64,000 nucleotides of DNA from contig NW_020653945.1 in assembly GCF_003589595.1 (NCBI RefSeq), forward strand, positions 7,442,458 to 7,506,457. The letters run 5' to 3'. The notes under the pieces were generated by a model, which was not told where the DNA came from, did no database searches, and worked only from the letters and a program-made list of their open reading frames with translations. Source of the stretch: Hyposmocoma kahamanoa. Taxonomy: Eukaryota; Arthropoda; Insecta; Lepidoptera; Cosmopterigidae. Below, piece after piece: positions 1 through 11,999 of the stretch (positions are counted from its first letter, which is position 1; every line of letters starts with the position of its first letter). The translations under genes were made by a program, and so were the position numbers.

Positions 1-1911
1 TGCTTACTAAATAAAACTTAAAATACATTTTTTTTAACGTTTTGAATCACCGTTGCAGCTTCTTAGTAAAATGAATTGAATAGGAAAATTCTGGTGTTAG
101 ATTCACTTTGACTGTGCGAATCAATTAAATTTAAGTATGTTATATATATGTATCACAAGGGCTTGCCAATTTGAATAAGATCAAAGCACTTTCATGGACA
201 TCTATAAAATTCATTGGAAATATATTGGTACAAGGTTATCCATCCTTGCGTGTATCAAATTATCTCGCACCACTGCTCCACTTGATAGATACGCATTTAT
301 TTCTTGCTCCTAGGACACTGGTAAACAAGTTCGTGTTAGTCGTACAAGTTGGGATCGAATACAAATAATTATTCCCTTTGCCACGTTTACTTCCCTGAAA
401 TGTTATTTGCTTGGCTGTGATTTAGTTTATATTTGCTGTTTCTAGAAGAAAACCAAGGATGTTAAGTTTACTCACTTGTTAACAATAGCATTGCATTAAG
501 CGTAATGCACTGCGTAACAGCCCACTGTTCCAGTAATTACTTGTTTATTACTCAATTACGTCAAAACTGCTGAAGGCATTTGAATGAAATGTCCTGGAGA
601 ATGCAGCATTTTGCCGCAATGCCGAAAGCAAATGCTATTTGTTGTAATAACATCTAGAAGTAAGTTATTAATGAATAACATAATTGTAACTCTATGGAGA
701 ATGGAAATAGTGGGAGTAGCAGTCACTATGTATCGTTTTCACATCAATTTCAATTATCGGCACGTTTTCGACCGAGAAATTTAACTAAGATACGATAATG
801 TAAAATAATTTAATATAATTTATTTCTCGTACATAACAGAAACAGTATATAAACGGTATAAAACCGATGTGGGCAAAGGCGGCCTTATCGTTAAGAGCTA
901 TCTCTTCCATATAGCCTTTGAGAAAAGCTAGTCGCAAAATTTGAAATGCATAAATAAAAGCTTACATTATATTATTATCAAATAATAAATAACAATATAG
1001 TACACCTACATATGTATATACTTGTATATATGTTTACTCGTAAATATAACTAAACAAATTTATTTAGAAGTACTTTTATTGCAACATATACAATGCAAAC
1101 TGTCTACAGTATGCAATATTAATTCATTCATAGACCTCGAATTAAAATAATTGAAACTAAAATAAACGACAATCGATTTGCACTTGAACGTTTAAGAATG
1201 CCAACACTACCGCAGATATCTCAATCGAAATTAAAATTAGCGCAATTCATTGCCATTCAAAGAACCTCTTTAACTAACTGAAAGGGACCGATTTAGTGGT
1301 GCTAAATTAGGACCTACAGTATAACAATAGTGAGCGATGGAATGCGAGATTAAAACGAAAAGGTTGTTACAGTTTTTACATAAATTATTTTTTTAGTTTA
1401 TATATTACTACGTTTTCAGTTTCCTAATTAATTTGTTACATGTTCATTGATGGCTCTATTGCTAATATTCAATAAATATATAATAACAATCAAAATGTAA
1501 AAAAATTGTTCCCTTTACATAAAAAATATACATATTGGATCGTGTAAATGCGAGGAGGTTTAAAAAAGGCATTATTTTTTAAATCGTACTTAAATTTTAA
1601 GCATGTATAAATAAAACATTATCGTTTGCTAAACAAAACGTTGGCTGCCTCTTTGTATAAATGGATATTTATGCCATAAATAACCTTCTATTACTAGATT
1701 CAAGTAGGTATATAAACATAAACAATTATTAAGCTCTGTAATATGAGTTTTTTGAAAGTTGCTACCGTAAAGATATTATGATTTCCCGTGAAAAAAAGTC
1801 AGCAAATTAAACTATAATTATAACAAAAATTACAATCTAAGATCTGGCAGATAGGCCAATTAGACTCCTTAGCCATTATACTGCTATTTACTAAAAAATA
1901 TACTTACTTAC
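1..1911. other. AT-rich noncoding stretch
   Basis: No coding-like frame, tRNA or clear repeat is visible. Short open frames (up to 66 codons) have no recognisable motif and the base composition of background. A few TA-rich simple tracts occur near 1000-1040. Confidence 0.6.
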
Positions 1912-1912
1912 T

Positions 1913-2086
1913 CTGAGGTTCGTATTCCAGAACTCTACTCAATGCTCAAGTCAGAACTTGAGTATGATTTAAAGCACTAGAAATCATACTGAAGTCCTTG
2001 CCATTAGGGTCGTATTTCCAGTGCTTGAAATCATGCTCAATTCCTGACTTGAGCATTGAGTAGAGTTCTGGAATATGACCCTTAAT
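1913..2086. repeat. Fold-back (MITE-like) element, copy 1
   Basis: Long imperfect inverted repeat. The left arm begins CTGAGGTTCGTATTCCAGAA. The right arm ends with the inverse, about TTCTGGAATATGACCCTTAA. Both arms carry the segment 'actctactcaatgctcaagt'. The centre is rearranged, with an extra internal copy of the terminal motif GGGTCGTATT near 2008. A second, cleaner copy lies at 30087-30222, which makes this a dispersed non-autonomous family. No ORF is present; a 75-codon frame across it is a by-product of the arms. Confidence 0.75.
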
Positions 2087-2317
2087 TTCAAGAGTAGAAC
2101 TTGTAGTTAATATTATTTTTGGATTTATTAAAACGGACCTAAAAAAATTATGTTTATGATCTATGAGAGACATTTTGATAGAGACAGTTGATTATTTACA
2201 TTTATCTAAAATTCCATGGGCGAGTATGTACGGAAACTCAGTCTATTCATAGGTTGTTTCATTAAAAACTAAAATAATAGATGAATAAAATCATTTCAGT
2301 AGAGAGGAGAAGAGGGA

Positions 2318-2531
2318 AAATGTTTGGCTATTTGTTGCGTAATGACGAATTTGTAATTGATAATTGATTGGAGGGTAATAGAAGGGAAAACGAAAAAGAG
2401 GAAGACCAAGAATGGCGTACAGTGAAAAAATAAAAAAGAAGATCAAAGTGAACAGCTATAAAGATGTCAATGAATTGGCTATGTACCGTAAGGAGCGGAG
2501 AAGGCTACACGGACAAGAGTCTAGCTCATAA
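2318..2531 (+). pseudogene. LINE reverse-transcriptase C-terminal scrap
   Basis: One frame from about 2391 reads GKRKRGRPRMAY, then KIKKKIKVNSYKDVNELA and RRLHGQESSS before a stop near 2529. This is the basic tail ('GKRGRGRPR...', '...W R.LHRQ') typical of the C-terminus of LINE-type polyproteins in insects. Just upstream, in another register, LLRNDEFV matches the usual preceding block, but stop codons interrupt it at about 2370-2376. It is a short, 5'-truncated and decayed fragment. The exact LINE clade cannot be decided from this piece. Confidence 0.6.
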
Positions 2532-2539
2532 ATAAAATG

Positions 2540-4170
2540 ATGAAAATCAGTTCACAAATTACATTAATATATTGTGTATTTGATAAATACATAATCTATT
2601 AATACTACGTTACCTACTACGTTAATTATATTAGATAATTTTACTTATAGAAAAATAAAACAATAACAAAAAATACCGACAAACAAACGTTTATTATTTA
2701 TTATTATCATGAAAATATCAAGGCCATCGCCGATTTTTCAAGCTAACTGGATAATTATAATTTTTAATATCGTCATCTTTGGTAACATAACTTCCTTGTT
2801 TTGATTATAGTAACAAGCAAATGACTCGCATGGTTTCATTTTAAGAAACAGGAGGGAAGCATGGAACGAAGATCAAAGGCAAAATTATAATTAAAAAAAT
2901 TGTTGTTCCGATAAACACGCCCAAATTTGTCTGCTTATGTGAAACTTTTTGTGTACCTACCTATAGATAGATATAGAATTTAGCTACCGTCGAGTTGCTA
3001 CAAGTTGTATTTAATTATAAATATCGCGTGTAATAATAGTCCTTGGAAGTTATGAGTCTGTCTTTAATTAAAATCAATGAATTGTGACTCTTCCGCCTGA
3101 ATTTACAAGCACGTTTATAAAAGTATTATATTTCATAGGAGCTTCGCAAGAAGTTCGTAATTTATCTTTGACGCGAAGCAAGAGCAACAAACTTTGTTTT
3201 GAAGGCGATTTAGCGCTCCAAGTCGTTTATTTTGCGGTGATTTTACAAAACACAATCGCATTTCAAGTTTCCGAGAGGACGAGCGCCAATTTAGGCGTCA
3301 TCTTACCACGGCTCTCAATATCAGGGCCGCCGCAGCCGGAAAGTTTAGGGCCTTTAAAAATAAATTGCGGGTGTCAAGGAACTTCGTAACAATTGACACA
3401 ACAAAGGGAAATTATAAAGGAATAAATAAATAGTACGATTTAGTTTTTAACATTAATAAGTTTGAAATTCGTTTTCGGGCCTAGCTTCTAGATATAGATC
3501 AGAGTACAGTCTACAGAAAATCTACGATTTTCCATTTTCCACATATTTTGTATTAGTTCAATTGGGTCTTTGGCGAATAATCCAGAAAAACAATATTACC
3601 GACATCAATATGTAGCCGGACGACGATGCCACCGGAAGCGTAATTTCGTTTCGGTTTTTGTTTTGAAAATCTTATTACAATTACTCGTACAAAAATGTCC
3701 AGTTGATTGCAATAGCACAAGATTCAGAAACGCATTAAATCTACGAGCCCTATGAATTACGCGCTCTTTGTATTAAGTAATAAAGAATAACTCAAATAGT
3801 AATATGAAATGTGAAAGCAATCTGTGTAAGGCGTATCGGGATGACACACTCGCAATCCGTTTCCGCAAACGAAAATACTAGAACAACAAATGCAACAAAT
3901 GTTCGGTTACTGTTAGGTATTCGGCTTATTCAGTCTGTTTTATGCTAACCTAATACCTAAAAACAGAAGAAACAAATAGGTAAAACCATAATTCTATTAT
4001 GCATTTTATTACTGCTGAACATACTGTACACTCTAAGTTCGCGAAAGTGCAATATTTTGCTACATTATCAAAACTGTGAAAGGAAATGTAACAAAACTAA
4101 AAATGTTATTTTTAAAAAAGGTCTAAAATGTAACATGTACAATCAAAACTACCTACTTGTTACGTACTTT
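2540..4170. other. Noncoding stretch, slightly GC-richer patch at 3160-3370
   Basis: Mostly AT-rich with no recognised element. Positions 3084-3389 are open for 101 codons on the plus strand and richer in GC than the surroundings, but the translation has no known motif, no convincing splice sites and no low-complexity signature. It may be a conserved noncoding patch or an old repeat. Confidence 0.4.
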
Positions 4171-4172
4171 AA

Positions 4173-5124
4173 GTAGAAGAAACCGGGCTGGCAGTTCCCG
4201 GGACAAGTTGTTCTCACAGCAATAACTTTGCAAGGAAAATATATAGCAATACATGTGAAGCGCGTCGTTAAAGCGTCAGGTCATGCGTCTTGCCGGCAGC
4301 CATTCCAGTAACTCCGGCGACGACGTGTGGCTATGTGTGTGGCTATGTGCGTGAAGCTGTCAAAATATCACGTAAGTAAATTTTTTCTTGTTTAAATTTT
4401 TTGGTCTGTCTTTGTTTATTATGAGCCGATTCATACGTAACTTTTCTAAATTGTAATGACATTAGTAAGGAATCTTATTGTTTGAGTATTTTTTTGATTG
4501 ATTCTATTACTTTGGCGTTAGTGTCAGTCTTCATATAAAAACGTAATTTGGGGCTATAAGTTCTTCTCTCGAGGGGCTGGTTGTTCCTAGGAACAACTTC
4601 CCCAATTGACCTGCAATCATATTTAAAATTTTTATGACCATTTTTCTTTGTTTTAAGGATGCCAAACTACAAACAGGCTCATGTCAAATATTTAGACAAG
4701 ATGATGGAGTCACTTATGTGACTCCATTATGTGTGAAGAAATGAGCGATGAATAATATTACTGATAAATAAGAATGTAGTTGTTTTTTTTTAAGTTACTT
4801 GTGTATAATATAAACATTATATACGTACAATTATAAAATAGGTGGTTTTATTTAAGAAAATCTTTGTTATTCTGTCTTAATCTAGGCGGAACAATTTGCC
4901 TTAAAGGCGGAACAACGCGCCCCAAAGCGGGGCTGAATGTTCCGCTTCGAAATTTGTCAAAAATTTGCCTCTATGAAAAAGACTATAGTAGAAGTGACTA
5001 TACTATTACAAAAAGCGATAAACATTTGTGCAAAATTTCCACATGTTGAAAATCAAGTCCTTCATTTTCAGTATAAAACTTCAAGTTATTTGAAAATCGG
5101 AACGTTCAGCCCGGTCTCCCCTAC
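4173..5124. mobile_element. DNA transposon remnant with terminal inverted repeats
   Basis: The ends are inverted: the left reads GTAGAAGAAACCGGGCTGGC and the right, read on the minus strand, GTAGGGGAGACCGGGCTGAA, followed in both by GTTCC. The interior carries repeated GGAACAA/TTGTTCC motifs near both ends (about 4209, 4579-4597, 4889, 4909 and 4938), as in subterminal transposase-binding repeats. A short plus-strand frame after an ATG at 4659 (MPNYKQAHVKYLDKMMESLM, then stop) may be the start of a lost transposase. About 950 bp, so internally deleted and non-autonomous. The superfamily is not identified. Confidence 0.6.
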
Positions 5125-5129
5125 ATAAG

Positions 5130-5812
5130 ACCAAAGAAATGTTAACAAAATCAACCAAATACCTACACTTTAACTGAAAAGTTTAGGTGTACTTTGTGGT
5201 TGTGTATGTATGTGTCCATGGCACCCGCGACACAGGGTTTCCCTAGTGCGGGGCCATGTTGAGTGTGTGCGTTACATTATTTGCAAACCAGTATTATCTA
5301 TGTTAAGTTTTAATATGAAATTAAGTTTTTGGAAGTTGAAGTGAAATAAGCAATCACTTTCTTCATTGGGTCATAAATTTAAATTTATAAACTTCAAAAT
5401 TAAAGTACCTTTTAAGTATACAAAATTATTTATCATAATTTGAATTGAAAAATACATCTTGTAAGTTGAAAAATACAACTTGTAAGTTGTATTTTTCGTG
5501 CTAATTTTTGTACGTGTTTTAATCAGGCCAAATATTCGGCTATTAGGAATTATCCGTATACGGCCTAAGGCCGAATGTACTATTCGTTGCAACACTAGAA
5601 AATACCCATCCTGGAGCCCGCACCCGGTCGAACCACTCCATTGTAACATATAATAGCCATTGTATATGTTGTATTGGCCTTTTTCCATAGGCTAAATATA
5701 TTACTTTTATTAGCTAGGCAGACAAAAGATTGTTTCCTACATGCAATAAATAAATATGTGTAAAATCGACTAAATCACATTAAAGCATCAAACGAGGAAC
5801 AAAGATTCTGTA
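5130..5812. other. Noncoding stretch with small hairpin
   Basis: Contains a 12-bp-stem hairpin at 5471-5500 (GAAAAATACAAC / GTTGTATTTTTC), whose left arm is partly repeated just upstream (about 5448-5470). Positions 5525-5610 (GGCCAAATATTCGGC ... TTCGTTGCAACACTAG) look like a terminus of an old DNA element. No coding signal is seen. Confidence 0.4.
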
Positions 5813-5814
5813 AA

Positions 5815-8362
5815 TGTAATACCATTTTGATGGGTGATTTTAATACTTGCCTTCTTAAAAATGATTCACGTTCGAGCAGTCTTCGTTCTGTTATAAATTC
5901 CTCTAACTTACATATTCTTCCATCTAACGCTACGCATCATTTTCCTAACTGTACTCCCTCTCTTCTGGATCTCATAGCAGTCTCTTCTCCCGAACTTGTC
6001 ACCATGCATGGTCAATTCACCGCCGATGCCTTTTCCTATCACGACCTCGTGTACCTGTCATACAGGGTGCGCGTGCCCAAGGCTAAGCCTATAATTCTCC
6101 TACAACGTAATTTTGGAGCCATGGACTTAGATCGATTGCGTGAAGACGCGAGTAGAGTCGACTGGTCAGTAGTAGATAGTGTTGGTTCGGTGGATGAACA
6201 GGTCAAGTTATTTACATCGCTACTGACTCACCTTTATGATATACATGCACCAGTTCGACCTGTTCGGATCAGGCACCTTCCTGCACCGTGGCTGAGTGAC
6301 CTTCGAAGTTATATGGAGAAGAAGAATCGTGCGAAAACCAGATACAAAATTGAACCATCTGAAGTGAATTGCAAAAAATACCACCGAATCAGAAATCGCT
6401 GCAACACATTAATTGGGGATGCTCAGCGACGCCACATCCACACATCCATGGAAAATGGTAACACCTCTAAAATTTGGAATTTCTTTATTCTAGTTTTAGC
6501 TATCGCTTCCAATACTGTAGGCAGTGATTGCATTACTCGTAATATGATCATTCCCCTCCTCGATCTCGTCACTCCCGTCATTACTAAATCCTTAATAAAT
6601 CTGTCTCTACTTGTGTTATCCCATCAGCCTGGAAAGACGCTTATGTCATTCCACTACCGAAAAAAACCAAACCAAGCCTCCCTTCAAACTACCGTCCTAT
6701 TTCAATTCTTCCTTTCCTGTCAAAAGTCCTAGAAAAGCTTGTTCACTGTCAGTTGACTAATTTCGTAAACAGACCTTTTCAATCCTCTCCAGTCTGGTTT
6801 CCGCATTGGTCATAGTACGACTACTGCACTCACGAAAATCACTTTTGTGTATGGAAAATCAACAATTGACTGTGCTGACACTCCTTGACTTCAGTAATGC
6901 CTTCAATGGTGTTGACTTTGACCTATTATTGGAGGTATTGCGTACTCTTAACATAGCTCCAGCAGTTATTGATTGGTTTCGAAGCTACCTCTGCGGACGT
7001 CGGCAGTGTGTACGCAATGAGAATTCTTTCTCTACGTGGTGCGATATTTCCGCCGGAGTTCCGCAGGGTGGCGTCCTTTCTCCTCTCTTATTTTCTTTAT
7101 TTATTAACTCTATCACACAATCCCTCACTTCTTCTTATCATCTTTATGCTGATTTACACCCAGTCGTCTATTCAAGACTTACCACGTGCCATTAATACTA
7201 CCAATGTGGACCTTGAATCCATTCGTCAATGGAGTCAGTCCTTTGGCCTTAAAGTTAACCCATCCATAACACAATCGATTATTATAGGTAGCACTTGGTT
7301 CAATTCTTGTTTAAATCTAGACTCCTTCCTAAGTGTCTGTATTCCTTATTTGGATACAGTGAGGAATTTGAGGGTAATTTTTGATAAATGTCTGACTTGG
7401 AAGCCGCACGTTGCTGAGGTTAGCAGGAGGGTGTTTGGTACGCATTTCTCTCTGAGAAGGCTTAAATACTTTTTGCTGACTAAAACTAAAATTACTCTGG
7501 CCCAGAGCATTCTCCACCCGATACTGGACTATGCAGAAGTTTGCTACCCGGATTTGTCAGTAACTCTGCTCAATAAATTGGAACGGCTCCAAAATATGTG
7601 TGTTAGATTCATCTTTGGACTACGTAAATTTGACCATGTCTCCCAATTTAGTGCACAACTTAAATGGCTGCCCATCCATCGGCGTAGAGCTCTTCATATC
7701 CTTTCACTTCTCTATTCAATTCTGTCCTATCCCTTTACGCCTTCTTATCTTAAAGATCGCTTTACTTTTCACTCTTCTATACTCTGTCGACCCGTTCGCT
7801 CCTCTGATACTCTCTTACTAAACTTGCCCTCTTATACCTCGAGCTTTTATTCCAACTCTTTTACCATTTTTGCGCTCAGCTTGTGGAATTCTCTCCCTGA
7901 ATCGATCCGACGATCCCCTTCTCTTGATGACTTCAAACAACGTGTTAACGATCACTTCATCACCTCCTAAATTTCGTCTGTCCTCTACTATCCTTTAATT
8001 TATTTCCTACATTTATACTCCATTTTCTTTCTCCTCTTAAAAGTATATAAGCATTTAATATTATTGTGTATTTATTGTTATGTATGTATTAATAATGTTA
8101 TTATTTGTATGTATAGGTATATCTGTCTACGGATATGTATATATTTTTATTATGTAGTGTACTTATGATTATATTCTTTGGTTGCACCCCTTTTTGCAAA
8201 TCCGAAATGTCTATCCTAAGGTTGCCTGGAATAAATTGCTACATAGCACTAAGGCCGCCTCTTGCACATTGACTTACTACTACTATTATACTATATTATT
8301 ATACTGTATTGTATTTTAATTGTGATTTTATGTACAATAAAGAATATTTCATTCATATATTG
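5815..8362 (+). mobile_element. 5'-truncated Jockey-superfamily (CR1/Rex1-like) LINE
   Basis: The element starts inside the endonuclease domain and runs through the reverse transcriptase and a 3' UTR to a tail reading ACAATAAAGAATATTTCATT at about 8333-8355. The same 3' end (TGCTACATAGCA..AAGGC.GCC ... CAATAAAGAATATTTCATTC) occurs inverted at 40616-40772, which fixes the 3' boundary of the family. The body is interrupted by frameshifts, so it is inactive. No clear target-site duplication was found. Confidence 0.85.
5827..7970 (+). pseudogene. Broken LINE endonuclease/reverse transcriptase ORF
   Basis: Three frames together give a LINE polyprotein. Frame 1 (5827-6732) opens with the endonuclease block MGDFN and later SYHDLV, the usual S-D-H region, then a linker rich in basic residues. 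The reverse transcriptase follows in shifted frames: PLPKKTKPSLPSNYRPISIL near 6650-6715; LLDFSNAFNGVDFD (block A) near 6880; and GVPQGGVLSPLLFSLFIN (block B) near 7050. The catalytic YADD has become YADL with a frameshift at about 7150-7180. The C-terminal part (6969-7970) contains the LPI.RRRALHILSLLY and SLWNSLPESIR blocks. At least two frameshifts and the loss of one catalytic Asp make it nonfunctional. Confidence 0.85.
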
Positions 8363-8363
8363 A

Positions 8364-8690
8364 AAGACTGCATTTCAATTATAAAGTTAACATATATAAG
8401 ATACAGTTATATCGACACACAGTTCCAATTCCTGATAACAAAGCGCTAGAAGCGGCAGGCAAACAGGCTTTATTATTAAACGATAATTAATATTGGTGTC
8501 CATGACAGCTTCAGCCAACAAATAAAGCTACATTCTCTATATTGAACAGCATAGTATTATAATATTTGCTTCTTAACAGAAAATTATATTAACCTATAAT
8601 TAATATATACACTTAGAAAAAAGTCGTTAAAAACCAAAAAACAAAGATCTGCAACAAGCACATAGAAAAATTAGTAAGGTCCGCTGGGTC
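8364..8690. other. AT-rich noncoding stretch
   Basis: Nothing recognisable between the LINE tail and the next SINE. Confidence 0.5.
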
Positions 8691-8692
8691 GT

Positions 8693-8840
8693 CCCGTGGC
8701 TTAGTTGGCATAGCGTCTGACACGATTTGCTAGAAGACGCTGAATTTTTTCTAAGTCCAAGATTGATTTGTGTTAATAGTCATAACGAACTATTGGAGTA
8801 ATTTTACACAAATAATTGAATATCATGATGATGAAACGGC
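8693..8840 (+). mobile_element. SINE-2, plus copy
   Basis: The head resembles a tRNA-derived RNA polymerase III promoter: an A-box-like GTGGCTTAGTTGGCATAGCG at 8716-8735. The 3' part ends with TTTTACACAAATAATTGAAT and ATCATGATG. The same tail is found at 27515-27557, 39055-39100 and inverted at 9430-9520, which defines the family. The B box is degenerate. Short and noncoding. Confidence 0.55.
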
Positions 8841-9094
8841 AATTAATCAATTTAATTCTATTAGCATGTTCCTTTTCTTCTAATTTATTATAAAAAAACT
8901 TTCACAATATATGTTTAATACAGACTCAAAATATAAAATTTATTGTAGTTTCAATATATCGCCGCAAATTCATGAGTTATTGCGTTGAAGCCTCGATCCA
9001 TTGGATTAATAAAACGAATACGTAATAATTAAGATTGTCTGCTTTTGAAATGAGGAAATTTGTGCCAAGTACCTAGTACAACGACGATTGCGAT

Positions 9095-9255
9095 TGAATA
9101 TAATTACAAATTGGCATTGTTAGTGTTAATTATTAATATAAAAATCGAATACAAGGAAAAAGTCCTTTCGATCTGACAGGCCACGAACCTGCGTCTGTGC
9201 TGTGCCGTATAAAGGAGACCGTTCTACCTACTGAGCAATCAAGCCAAACACATAT
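9095..9255 (-). mobile_element. SINE-2, minus copy
   Basis: Read on the minus strand, the head is TTGATTGCTCAGTAGGTAGA (A-box-like), then a B-box-like GGTTCGTGGCC, then CAGATCGAAAGGACTTTTTC and a tail TATTCG..TATTAATAATTA. This middle and tail match the copies at 9425-9575 and 38917-39110. The open frames of 70-75 codons here are incidental. Confidence 0.55.
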
Positions 9256-9424
9256 ATTAGATATATATGTGTCTGTGCAGCAGATCTTACGGATTTTTCT
9301 ATGCGTTTTTGTTACAGATCTTTGGTTTTTGGTTTTAACGACTTTTTGCCATAGCGCCAATTATGAAACTATTTTCTTCACTCAACCAGGTATCTTTACC
9401 ACAGGTTGACAAGAAACGTCACTT

Positions 9425-9575
9425 TATAAATTGTAATATTCATTGTAATGAATATTATGATGTTTTACTAAAATGTTATTCATTTAATTTTTGTGAAATT
9501 ACTTGACTAGTTTGTTATAATTATTAATACAAAGACCGAACATAACGAAAAATTCTTTTCGATCTGACAGGACCT
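9425..9575 (-). mobile_element. SINE-2, minus 3' fragment
   Basis: On the minus strand this reads CAGATCGAAAAGAATTTTTC, then ATTCACAAAAATTAAATGAA-like tail sequence and AGTAAAACATCATAATATTC. This is the 3' half of SINE-2, truncated at its 5' end. It lies close to the copy at 9095-9255 in the same orientation. Confidence 0.5.
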
Positions 9576-10360
9576 GTCAAAGTATTGTTAGTGTTTTTGT
9601 TATGATACGATACGAAGTGATAGGACGAACAATCATGATTTTACATAATAATTTTAAGGAACGTGATATTGTAATTCTATTGAAGTTTCATTGAAAATGG
9701 TCTATTTATCTAAATCAATTGTTTCTGAGGTTTATACTCAAAACCAGCAAAATATTTTGGCAAAACAATGTTTGCCACGGCTAATGAACACGAAACAGAA
9801 AATAATACTCGGTTTAGGTACATCAAATGTAATTCGTATTATCAAAAAGCACTTAACAATTTTAGAGAGCCTCCCTCCTGTGGGTTTAGGTTGACCTACA
9901 GTATATAAAAAAAATAACTTGCACTTCGTTTACTATATTTTCTAAAGACGCGAGGTGCTATGTTAATTTGACACTTACATTTACATTACATTTGACATTT
10001 AATACCGGTAATAAGAAATAATATAAAAAAAATGTTTATGGATATCGTTTTGTTTACAAAAACAAAATATTCAATTAGGTACATTACCATTACGTAATGT
10101 ACCTAACATTACCATTGGTCAAACGGTATCTTGGGAAAATAAGAATCGGGAAACGAATAACTTGTCAATTATGTGAAAATAGTGAAACATTAAATGGTGT
10201 AATGAAAAAAACCGTAACATGTAACCCCCACTGACCTACAGTTAGCCTACATATAGTCCCGCAACCCAGGCCTCTTCTCACAATGAGAGGACTTGGACTG
10301 TACACAAATAATTAAAGTGCTGATTTTTTCGCGATGTTTTCCTTCATCAAAAAAATCAAA
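9576..10360. other. Noncoding stretch with Lepidoptera-type repeat scrap
   Basis: Positions 10225-10310 (CCCACTGACC..GCAACCCAGGCCTCTTCTCACAATGAGAGGACTTGG) resemble a scrap of a dispersed moth/butterfly repeat known to me by its 'cctcctctcac.atgagagg' core. The rest is AT-rich, with no coding signal. The 67-codon frame at 9691 has no motif. Confidence 0.4.
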
Positions 10361-10364
10361 ATTC

Positions 10365-10500
10365 ATGGTAAATTTCAAATTAAATTTTGCACATAAATTT
10401 CGAAAAACTTAGAGGTGCGAACCCAGTTTCCAACCCTCGATCAGCTGCTTGAGAAGTGGTAGATCAAACGATTAGGCTTCCACGGCTATCTACATATTTT
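10365..10500 (-). mobile_element. SINE-3, minus copy
   Basis: On the minus strand the head is GAAGCCTAATCGTTTGATCT (A-box-like), and the tail is CTAAGTTTTTCGAAATTTAT, then GTGCAAAATTTAATTTGAAA. It is the same layout and tail as the copy at 12000-12118. The B box is damaged in this copy. Confidence 0.55.
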
Positions 10501-10504
10501 ATTA

Positions 10505-11395
10505 TAAAATATATATTATAATTGTAACTTACTGTAATACCTTAGTTATCTTACCGAGTTAAATCGGTTTAATGGTAGGTTGCGCCAATATATACGAGAA
10601 CATAGAGATTTGCATATTAAGAATTGTTACAGAGGATATAAAAGTATAAATTAGGCCTAATAATCGACTAATAAAGTATTTATTAGTCGATTATTCGTTA
10701 GTAGTAGATTAGTCGTAGTCGTTAGTTATTCTTTCTATCCTCCGAGTATTATGTAGACAGTGCCGGTTATTAACAAGATAGATGTGAAGGCTGCTCTACG
10801 TGCCCGTAATAATTAGCCGAAAATTGCCTGTTGTCCGTGATGTATAGAGATGTAGCTTTTTGCTACTTAAGTTTTGATGTAGATCATTCGCCTGATCTTT
10901 CATAGCTCGTAGGCGTAGAATCGTCGATCTTGTTCAGTGAGGAATGAATAAATTAGGAGTATATACATATATGAAAGAACAATTAAGTTCAAACGGACAG
11001 CAATTCGAGAGTAAGAGCTTTGTGGTTGAATAGAAATTGGAGTTGCAGCTTCATTTTCGAGATGGTCGAACAATATAAAACCGAGCTCCAACTGCCAGCT
11101 TCGGGACTGATTACGCATTTTTCGGAATACGACTAACACATCATAAAAAGAAACGTAAATTGTTCATTGATGCCCGTTCCCTGGGGTCATAGTGGCTAAG
11201 CTTATCTCACTAGTAGACCACATAACCCGTTACGTCTCATTTTCTAACTTTCAATTTTAAACTAAACTTAATGTGTTTATTAGAGGGGCACTTACCTGTA
11301 CTGTACAGACGACAGCACATCAAACTACACTTGACGGATCTTGTTCCGTTGCACTGGAGACGATATTCGAAGAAAAGTGTATAGTTTGAGATGCT
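10505..11395. other. Noncoding stretch
   Basis: AT-rich. A direct and inverted play on TAATCGACTAATAAAGTATT (10661-10700) forms a small hairpin. No coding signal is seen; the 79-codon minus-strand frame at 10900-11139 has no motif. Confidence 0.4.
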
Positions 11396-11402
11396 GTTGG
11401 TT

Positions 11403-11813
11403 TATTTTGTATGTATGTTACGCGATAACTACGGTATTTGTGAATCGATTTTCATGATTCTTTTTTTGTTGGAAAGAGGGTACCTCCATAGTGGTCGTAT
11501 TTAATTTTGAAGAAAATCATCCACCTCAAAGGGTGGCTGTTCACGCATGAAGATTCATTGTTATAAATAGCGCCTAAATTTTATTATAAGGAGCAATTAT
11601 TTTAATGGTTGATTTTGCTATTCTCCAATTCGAGGAGCTTTTCTCTCTCAATATACTTTGAGTAGTGAGAACCAATTTTTATTATCTACTGTATCAAGTA
11701 CCATATAGTGGCGAACTAGGGGATGAATCCGGGTTTGCACACTTTCCGGTAACCGATTTCAATAAAACTTAGTAATTATACGTAATTCCACGTACTTTTG
11801 AGGTCGGTTTTTT
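11403..11813 (+). repeat. Dispersed repeat D ('...AGGTCGGTTTT'), copy 1
   Basis: Characteristic blocks are TTTTGTATGTATGTTACGCG, GAATCGATTTTCATGATTC, GGGGATGAATCCGGGTTTGC, CCGGTAACCGATTTCAATAA, and the right end CTTTTGAGGTCGGTTTTTTT. The same order of blocks appears at 13423-13808, 16765-16965 and, inverted, at 54589-54879. Intact copies start AACCGACTT and end AGGTCGGTT, so the ends are short inverted repeats. About 160 bp of foreign sequence interrupts this copy (about 11545-11705). Probably a non-autonomous DNA element common in Lepidoptera. Confidence 0.65.
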
Positions 11814-11867
11814 TAGTACTCTGTACTAAGATCATTTATTTATTTACCATCATTACCATTAGCAACC

Positions 11868-11912
11868 CATTTGTACCTCCCACTGCCGGCGAGGCAGTGG
11901 GAGGTACAAATG
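11868..11912. repeat. Perfect 20-bp-stem hairpin
   Basis: CATTTGTACCTCCCACTGCC (11868-11887) and its exact reverse complement at 11893-11912, with a 5-base loop GGCGA. It lies between repeat D and SINE-3 and is recent enough to have no mismatch. Confidence 0.8.
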
Positions 11913-11999
11913 TTAGACCGCACGCTGGCCCAAATGGGGACTTCACACGTTTTCCGAGGGTTGAGAACCTTTTCGACGAAAAAAATCTTTACCGAAAAG

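Noticed and set aside
3084..3389. 101-codon plus-strand open frame in a GC-richer patch
   Set aside because: No motif, no splice signals and no start context. The opening is within what the local composition allows.
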